From positions 6,255,443 to 6,319,442 of the forward strand of contig BROE01000019.1 of the NCBI GenBank assembly GCA_036571765.1: a stretch of 64,000 nucleotides of DNA, given 5' to 3'. Shown piece by piece: positions 13,701 to 23,500 of the stretch. Position 1 is the first letter of the stretch. Each line of letters starts with the position of its first letter. Under the pieces are notes generated by a model. It ran no database searches. It saw only the letters and a list, made by a program, of their open reading frames with translations, and was not told the DNA's origin. The position numbers were made by a program, and so were the translations under genes. This DNA is from Plecoglossus altivelis (taxonomy: Eukaryota; Chordata; Actinopteri; Osmeriformes; Plecoglossidae).

Positions 13701-16700
13701 GTGCCAGTCAGCGTGCCCACCAAGCTGGCCGCCATCATGACGGGCCCGGCTGCCCCCTGCCCTGCCGTGCCAGCCGTGGCCAGCAGAGCCCTCGCCGGCG
13801 CCTACACCCTCCCAGAACCCTCCGTTCTGCCCTCGTCACCCTCCTACGGGAACTCTCCTGCCAAAACCTCCATGCTGCCCCACGCCTCGCCGCTAGACGC
13901 ACATGCCATGGGCCCTGCAGGGGGCCCCCCCGCCAACTCTGCCCCTGCCCTTCCCACCGAAGCCCTTCTGCCCCCTGCCTCCTACGTGGAGGCCTGGGCC
14001 AACCCCTCGTCCGCTGCCCCCCTGAGGGCTGCCTTGGCAGTGCATGAGGCCACCCTACCACCCAACTCCACCTACGTCAACCCAATGGTTAGGAGGCTGT
14101 CTCATCTCCCCCTCGGTGTGTTGTGGCTCGAGGCCTGTTTGGCTGGTGTTCTCACTCTCTCCTCCTCCTCCTCTGCCCCCAGGTCAGCGTGGCCTTGCCC
14201 TCCACCCCAGCACCACCTCCACCAACAGCAGCAGCAGCAGCATCAGTCGCCCCGGCTGTGCTAGAGCAGACCAGAGACACCAACAGCCCAGTGGTGCTGC
14301 GCCCCCTCGTCTCCATCTCAGAGTTCCTGGAGGACTCCCGTGCCAACCTCAGCACCCCTGAGCCCAGCCTGCCCCAGCCCAAGACCCCTGTCACAGACCT
14401 GCTGGACCCCCAGGACACCCATCCCCTGCGGCCGCTCAACCCCTCTCCCATGGAGTCGGAGGCGGAGGAGGAGAACGAGAGGAGTCGTCTGGTGTCCATG
14501 GACGAGTTCCTGAGCCCGGATCAGAACCCAGCTCCCAGCAGCAGGCAGCAGCAGGTCAGTACAGCTGTGATACACTGACTACTGTGTAGACTGCTCCTGT
14601 TGCACTTCAGGACGGCACCACGAGGAAGTTAGCTGCGAGCCCTGTAATAGAGTGCGGTAGAGTTTAGTTGAATCCTCATTGAGTTCTCATCAATGATGCA
14701 AACGTATTTTGCTGTACTGTATTGTACTGGTACAGTGAGGAAGGCAGTTAGTTGTGAGCCCTGGTTGTGTCCCTGTGCTGGGTGGTGTTACCTGTCTTGT
14801 GTTCCTGTGCTGGGTGGTGTTACCAGTGTTGTGTCTCTGTGCTGGGTGGTGTTACCTGTCTTGTGTTCCCTTGCTGGGTGGTGTTACCAGTGTTGTGACC
14901 CTGTGCTGGATGGTGTTACCAGTATTGTGTCCCTGTGCTTGGGTCATGTTAACTGTGTTGTGACCCTGTGTGCTGGATGGTGTTACCTCATGTTAACTGT
15001 GTTGTGACCCTGTGCTGGGTAGTGTTACAAGTGTTGTGTTCCTGTACTGGGTGGTGTTAACTGTGTTGTGACCCTGTGCTGGGTGGTGTTACCAGTGTTG
15101 TGTTACCTGTGTTGTGTTCCTGTGCTGGGTCATGTTAACTGTGTTGTGACCCTGTGCTGGGTCATGTTAACTGTGTTGTGACCCTGTGCTGGGTAATGTT
15201 ACCAGTGTTGTGTTCCTGTGCTGGGTGGTATTAACTGTGTTGTGACCCTGTGCTGGGTGGTGTTACCAGTGTTGTGTTGCCTGTGTTGTGACCCTGTGCT
15301 GGGTGGTGTTACCAGTGTTGTGTTACCTGTGTTGTGACCCTGTGCTGGGTGGTGTTACCAGTGTTGTGACCCTGTGCTGGGTGGTGTTACCAGGGTTATG
15401 GCGGGGTGCAGGCGGTCCCAGCCAGTGAGTACCAGGCAGAGAGCAGCCGGGGATCGGACTTGTCTGACATCCTGGAGGAGGAGGAGGAAGACCTGTACTC
15501 TGACCCCCCTGGAGAGAGTCAGCCCCGGGGATACACTGTTGGAGCTAACCGGGTAACCCCCCCCCCCACACACACACACTCTCACTCACACACACACACT
15601 CACACACACCATCAAAGTCGATCGTACTCCACAGTCAAACATTAAGGCTGCTCATTGGTGAGCACAGCACCAGGTTTTGATGGTTAGCTTGTTGGTCTTC
15701 ACTTTTCTGTTGGTGTTCTTCTGGAACTTACCGTTTTGATTCTTTGTTTCTCGTTTTTTTCTTTGTCCTTACTGGGCGGCTTACCCGCCCCCTCCTCTCC
15801 CCCTGCCTTCTGTACCTTATAATACCACGGCCTGTTCACCTCGCCCCCTCCCCCCTCGTACCGCTCCCCCTCGTACCCCCGCCCCCTCCACCCGTGCCCC
15901 TGCAGTCGGACCGCTGGGAGGTGGACAGTGACGAGGAGGTTCTGGAGAGGATCTTGAAGCTGCCCCCTCTCCGCACCAAGCAGCTGTTCAGCATCCCCGA
16001 GGTGACAGACGAGGAGGACAACAGCCAGGAGGAGCCCCCCCGCTACCACCGCCACGCCCCCCACACACACCGCCCTGGGGACAGCCACAACAGCCCTCGA
16101 CACCACCACCACCAGCCTAACCCTCAGGCCCAGCCGCACCACCATCACAACCACCACCACCACCACCAGCCCAACCCCCAGGCCCAGCCGCACCACCACC
16201 ACCACAACCACAGTGTCAGCCGGGACGTCAGAAGTCAAGCCAAGGAGCCTCTTTCCAGGCAAGGGTCCTCGCAGGGCCGGCCACGGCCCCCTCTTAGGGT
16301 CCACTACGCGGACACGGTGGACACCATCAGCTACCCTGAGGAGGAGGTGGAAATGGACTCTGACGCTAGCCTGTATGCAGGGCCCAGCAGCAGGCAGGTG
16401 TGGACGCACCGCGCCCCCCTCAAGGCCCCCCACCACTCCAGCAGGGAGGGGACAGTGGGAGGGGTGGGGGACCGTCTCAGGAGGGAGGCCTTGCTCAGGA
16501 GTCAGATGGCCGTCGCCGCGGCCACGGGCCACGGCCCGACCTCGCAGGGCAGCCCCTACCTGGTCAGCAAGACGGTGCGGACGGTGAAGGCGCCCAGCCC
16601 CGGCGTGGAGATCGACGTGGAGTACGGCACAGACAACGACGAGGAACCCCTGGGCTACGACAGTGGGGAGGTGGTGGTGGAGCAGATGAGCTCAGAGTGG

Positions 16701-17489
16701 TGGGTGGAGGGGCCGCAGCCGGACCCCTCCCGCCCCGCTCTCCGCCGGCCCAAGGCGGAGCTCCAGGTCTCGGCCGCAGCCCACCAGAAATGGGTGTGTT
16801 ATCCATGTCCCCCACCCTCCCTACTCCCCTCCCATCCCCGCGCTCGCCCTCTCCACCTACGGCTAAATGGCTGTAACCTCTTGTGTCCTGCTGTGGAGGA
16901 TTCTGGGAGGATTAGCCATGCGTGTAGCAGGCAACAAAGCAAGGGGTTAGGGCCTTGTTAGCAGAGCAGGACTCTAGCCTCTGCTGCACTGTCATAGGGC
17001 CTTCAGCCATAAGAGAAGCTGGATGGATGCAAAAACGTACTCATTTATTTCCTTGTGGCTGCATTTGGAGCCCCTCTCCTGGCATCTGTGTAGTCATCCT
17101 GTCCTCCTGTGCCCGCTGCCCCAGAAGACTCTTCCCTCAGTCGGGGAGCTCCTCCTCCACATACCTCCCTGCCCCCCCTCCTCCTCCCAATCCACCAGGA
17201 CCCGTCCCAACACTCCTCTAGTCTGTCCTTCTGTCTGTCTGTCTCCTGCCCTGTAAAGGCTTGATTCACTTTTCCGTGCGGAAAGCTGAGGCGCGTAGAG
17301 GTGTTCTCCTGTGTTCCCTGTGTGACGTCATTATACACACGGCATGTCTGTCCACATCTATGGATGAGAAACCTTCTTGGGTTTGCTGGTGTCACGTGGC
17401 AGCGTGATGTCATTAAGGGCATATCCACAGACAGTTGCTATAACATCCATGTTTGCTATTTGAGAGTTTGCAGGTGTCCCTATCCCCTG

Positions 17490-17530
<41 letters not shown>

Positions 17531-20500
17531 GTGTAACTTAGTGTAGCTGTGTGTGCCTCTAACCCTCTTGCCTGTGTCCCCCAGGAGGGAGGCCGAGACC
17601 CGGGGCTGGATGCTGGGGCCCCGTGGACGGGAGGCCCACCAGAGCTGTCCCCTAAACTGGCACGCTCTGTAGCCAGGAAGATAAAAGGTCAGACTCTCAG
17701 TTCTACGTTCTGTCCATCGCTCTACCTTTTGTCTCTTTTTTCTAACATGTTTGAACAGTACATCAGTGCATCGACAGTCAGATTATCGCAGTGCGAGAGG
17801 GGGGAGGGGGAGGAGATGGGCGAGGGGAGGGGATGCAACAAGATAGGTAGGGGTTCAAGCAGAGGGAGAGAGAGAGAGGCAGAGAGATAGAGGGAGAGTG
17901 AGAGAAAGAGAGAGAGAGAGGAAGAGAGAAAGGGAGAGAGAGAAAGGGAGAGAGAAAGAGCTAAGCTCAGAACTGGCTTAACCCAAAATGGCTTGTCATG
18001 ACATGAGACAGGAGGAAGTGACAGCAATGAAAATAGTAACCTAGATTAGCCGCAGTGAAACCAGGCTCTGTGGGGGAGCATGGCTGTCTTCTCTCCCTCC
18101 TTCTCTCCCTCCTTCTCTCCCTCTGTTAGTAGCCCTAGATTGCTCCTCCTTTCCCTCCTCACTCTCTTTCTTCTCCCTCTGTCTGTGAAGCTCACACGAG
18201 GTCTTACTGAAAACATCACATGTAGAACTGAACTCTATTCTATAACACCATTCTGAGTTGTGACTGCGTACGTGAGGCTAACACCCACAGCGCACACACG
18301 CTAACATCAGGCCTACAAGCGCACACACGCACACACACGCAGGAAGAGCCCGGAGAGAAAGTGAGCATCGTATCTACATAGATAACCTTTGAGGATATGA
18401 AAGTGTGCTGCTTCACCGTCCATGACTGTTGCTACAGATAGACTGATCCTTCCTAATGAGATAGACTGCGTCTCACTGCTGCAGCTTACACGTTGCTACA
18501 GCAGCTTACTCACTCTCACTGGGCAGGCTGGAGTGAACGCCATACTCCACGCTGTGGTCGTGGAAACGCTTTCACACTGTCAGGGCAGCGGACAGTAACT
18601 CACACCAGATGTTTTCTGTCTTATGTTGTTTTCCATGTAGAATATGCTCTTTGGATGTGATGCTTTCCGGTGCAAACATGCCCATGCAATAGAGGGTAGC
18701 TCTCTCAGTGGGAGTGTGTGTGTTTTAAGAGGTCATTTAATGGACTTACTGGACAGCAGAATAGTACAGGAAAAGCTGGGGATCATCAACATGAGTGCAC
18801 GTTTCTCAATCTGCTCAAGCAGACTTAGGATCAGCGCTTGAGCTTGATTACCTCACTTAAGAACAGTCATGGGGGACGCCATAACAACCAGGGGGGGGGT
18901 GGGGGGTCCATCATGCCACATGCCAGCCTAACCTAGCATTTCTGAACTGCACATATAGGCAAAGAGATTCAATTAAATGTTGTGTGTGTGCAGAGAGTGT
19001 GGAGTCTGGCAGACTGATCGGAGACAACGAGGTTCGTGTGTTTGTGGCTCTCTTCCCCTACGACCCGGCAGCCATGTCGCCCAACCCAGACGCTGCTGAG
19101 GAGGAGCTGCCGTTCAGAGAAGGACAGATCATCAAAGTAGGCATCTCTCACCTCTTCCACACTGCTGTCTTTAATACTGCTGTCGTCCGCACTGTCTTCA
19201 ATACTGCCGACTTCCACACTGCTGTCTTCTACACTGCTGTCTTCCACACTGCTGTCTTCTACACTGCTGTCTTCTACACTGCTGTCTTCTACACTGCTGT
19301 CTTCTACACTGCTGTCTTCTACACTGCTGTTTTCTACACTGCTGTCTTTAATACTGCTGTCTTCCGCACTGCTGTCTTCAATACTGCTGTCTTCCACACT
19401 GCTGTTTTATACACTGCTGTCTTCTACACTGCTGTCTTCTACACTGCTGTCTTCTACACTGCTGTCTTCCACACTGCTGTCTTCAATACTGCCATCTTCT
19501 ACACTGCCATCTTCAATACTGCTGTCTTCTACACTGTTGTCCTTACTGCCCAGTGTCAAGTACTGATGGGTCTAGCAGTGGTAGAGCACCTGACCGTAGA
19601 TCTAGAGGTCGCAGGTTCAAATCCCCCTCTGTATGTTGCTGTGGATCAAAGAGAAATGAATGCATTGTTGTTTTTAGTATCTGACCCTCCGTGTGACATC
19701 CCTCCACCCTGACCCAGGTGTACGGGGACAAGGACTCCGATGGCTTCTACCGGGGCGAGTCTGGAGGTCGTCTCGGTTACGTGCCGTGCAACATGGTGTC
19801 TGAGATCCAGGTGGAGGACGAGGAGACCAGAGAGCAGCTGCTTCAGCAGGGCTTCCTGGCCACTGATGCCTCCATGGAGAAGATAGGTACGCCAGTCCGC
19901 CAATCACCCATCCCCAGCCAATCACGATAGGTCTCCCACCCCATTCGACTAGACAAAGACGAGCTTTCTGTTCAATGTCAGCTCCGTGACCTCTTCTCCA
20001 TGTTGTCTGCTGGGGACTTTTGAAACTCTCAACAGGTGTTTCTTTTGTGGTTTTGGTTCATAAAAATCCCCATCGTCTCCCATGTTGTGTGAAGTGAAAG
20101 TAAGTGAAAACGACAGCATCCCCTTACGGGGCACATTTGGTTAAGAAATGCCATCTTCCAACAATACCAGTAAAGGAGGCAGTTAGGTGGCAAGGCGAGG
20201 AAACCACACGTTTCCCCTGGCAGAAAGTAGCGTCCTTGGCACTCCTTTGAGACGCTTTGCGTGCTTCCACGGTTCACGTCGCACCTGCTTGTGTTTCAGC
20301 CTCAGGAGATCATGTTCACCTGGAGCTCGTTGCCCTGCTCTGCTACCGATGTTCACAGCTACATCGCCATGCAACTCCTTTCAAAGCAGTGCCAAACTCC
20401 TTAGTCAAGAGGGTCCATTTGTGAGCCCAAGCCCCTCTAGAACCTCTGCGGTTGAACGTGTCAAACATGTTTCCCAGCAGCCGCCCTGCCTGCCCAACTG

Positions 20501-23500
20501 AGTTGACAGGACGCTGCAACCCTCAGCTTTCGGAGAAATCCTTGCCGATGTTTTAACCCTTTCACTTCCACTTTGTCTCCCTGCCGTGTTTGCTGGTGAT
20601 TGGTTGGGTTCTCCAGCGCTTTTTTTTACGGGCTTCTCATTCTGTCTTTGTGTGGTCTACTTCTTCTCCATTTTTGCGTCTCTGTGTTTTTGGTTTTGTT
20701 TTGTTTTGTTTTTTTTGGTTACAAATGTTGCTGTCCTGTTCAAACTCCATAAAGGCACTCGCTCTCACGCACAGCTTCCCCGTCGCCCTGTCCCACCGCC
20801 GAAACCGCGACGATCCAAGAAAGGTGTGTCTGGCTCCTGCTGCTGGCTGACTCTGTGCCTCTCTCTCCTCCTCTCTCCCACTCTCTCTCTACCTCTCACA
20901 TGCACGCTCTCTTTCCCTGTTGCTTAGTGACCAGAGGGGATTCTTAATCAAGCGTGTTATTATTACCATATCACACAAGCGATAGCTATCGATAGGTTAA
21001 AGAGCAGGGAACATGGTTACATTTCAAAACAGCTAGATTTTCCATTATAACCTAGTGGTTGCATTTAATGGCAGCTATATTTCAAACCTATAACCTACTT
21101 GTACTTAATAGTAGTTTGACTGAGAAGTTAATCTGCCGTGATCCTGTACGTTCTAGTAGCCTGCCTTGGAGAACATGTCAGTGGGTTGCTGTTATGACAC
21201 TGTAGCCTTCCAGTGACAGCCATACCCTGGAGTCAGGAAGGCCTCCCCTCTGATCTCCTCCATCTGTGCCTTGTGTCTGGTGCTGTGTGATGCCTGATGG
21301 AGCCCCGGGCTGCCTAGGCCCTGCTGGGCTCTAGGTGGGGTTTGATTCCTGCTCCTCAGTGTTCACTGTGTGGGAGGCTGGTAGAGCCACAGTGAAGTGT
21401 GTTAACTTGCTCCTCTCTCCACTCCCCCTGCCCCCTCTCCCCCCAGTGGAGTCTGCAGCACAGTGGGAGGAGAGCTTAGACTCCTCCAGCCAAGGTTTGT
21501 CCCCCCCCCCCCCATTACGACCCCCCTCTGCCCCCCCGCCTCCCTCCAGCATGCCTTCAGATAAACGCTCCGGATTCCCTCGGCCACCTGCATGCCTTCA
21601 CCTGATCCTGTACTGTGTGCCCTTATCCTGTGAGCTTTGCCTTGTTCTGTAACTTCCTCACGGCAGCAGGCGAGTCAGAGGCTGGCGACATTCTCAGAGC
21701 ACACTTCCTCCTGCTCGCTCCACCCTAACCCCTGACAAGATGGCCCCAGCATGGACGTCTGTTTCTCTTCCTGATTTGAGATGACTGGAAAATGACATGT
21801 ACATTCACTGTAGTGCTTGCTGAGATTGTTCATCTGTTAACTCATCTGTTAACTGTCATTGTATGACGCTGGCCCAGTGTAGCGTGACGCTAACTGGAAC
21901 TAACCTGCATGCCAATTAGCTGCCCTCCACCGTCGAGTCACTGGCCCAGAACCACACAAAGCCTCACTGCAGTCCACTGTGTGTTTGACAGATCCCAGCC
22001 AATCTGCTGTTGCCACGGGGAACCCAGAACCGGGCCGTCGAAGGATGGTGGCCATCTTTGATTACGACCCTCGAGAGAGCTCACCCAACACCGACATAGA
22101 GGTGAGAGCCAGTCCTTATATAGGGTTAGTTTATCAATGATTACGTTGAAAGCGTATCTGAATCGTACTAACATATGACACTAATCTTCTTGCACTCTCT
22201 TGTATTATTGGGATTCTTTTCCCTGATGGTGCAGGCTGAGTTGACCTTCAGTGCAGGAGACGTCATCTATGTATTTGGAGACATGGATGACGATGGCTTC
22301 TTTTATGTGAGTGGATTATGTGGTGGACTATCTGACTGCCTGTCTTGTCAGCCTGCTGCTCCTAACATGCGTGCTTGCCTGGTTTCCAGGGAGACCTGAA
22401 CGGACAGAAGGGCCTGGTGCCGTCCAACTTCCTGCAGGCCCTGCCGGCGACGGGGGAGGAGGGGGCCGGGGGAGGAGCCCCAGCAGAGGCACCTGCAGCT
22501 GCCAACAGCAGGGACTCCCAGGTAAGCCCCCACTCCCTCCTCCCCCCCTGTCTCTCCCTCTGTCACCCATATCGTCACACTGGGAGGACCCGTGGCAGAA
22601 AGCTAAAACGATGTTTGTCGCATGACTTTGCATTTGACTCGTTCTCGGCCATCTTTCATGTCCTTGTTACTGACTTGATACAGCTGTCTTCTTTCCATAT
22701 CTTATCTTTCTGTTGTTTTATCGTTGTCTTTTTGTGTTGTCTATATAATTTCCCTGTTTTTATTTTTTGCCCTCTCTGTCTCCTGCATGGCCTTTTGCAG
22801 AAGCAAAAACGAACTGTGCACTTTAAGACTTGAGCGTAAGTGTTCCTACTGTCAGAGAAGCAGCCCCAGACAGGAGTCTGAACGCCCTCCTCCAGCCCTT
22901 CCTACTCCCTCCCTCCCTGCCTCCCTCCCTGCCTCCCTCCCTCCCTGCCTGCCTCCCTCCCTGCCTCCCTCTCTGCCTCCCTACATGCTAGCTCCCAAAG
23001 TCCTTTCCCAGTGTAGGAGACCAGCCCCTAAGATGGTGTTGACATGAGCCTGTCTGTCTGTCCTGATGCCTCCCTGCATTCATGTTCCTGTTCTCCTTAT
23101 GTTTCCTCAATTTCCTCACATGTAAACATTCAGTAGAGCTTGTAAGTGAGCAAATCAGTTTATGCATTATGCTGGGTATATAAACTGATTCTCTGGAAGT
23201 TGAGATGGATAATGTGGCAGTTGATGGGAATAGTTTGCTAGATATGTTTTGCATAGTAGTGATGTTAGTATAAAGTGCAATGTTATATAACAGCATGTTC
23301 TCATCCCTGGTGTTGGCCCTCCTCCAGGGGAGCCTGATCACCTCCGTGGAGCAGCTGGACCCGCGGGCCCCGGGCCCCGATGAGGCTGTGGAGCCTCAGG
23401 CAGGGCTGCACGACCTGGCCCCCTCCCACCACACCGTCCTGGAGCCGGCAGTGGATGTTGAGCCATCGCCAACACTACACCCAGCCCCCGCCCCCGTCCC

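Noticed and set aside
19565..19625. Possible tRNA gene (A- and B-box spacing)
   Set aside because: The arms do not form a proper cloverleaf, and a SINE-like body follows.
18969..19712. Repetitive Val/Ser/Asp protein (-) and FHTAVFYTAV protein (+)
   Set aside because: Both read through the 15-bp minisatellite. Only 18994-19136 within it is a real exon (SH3-2).
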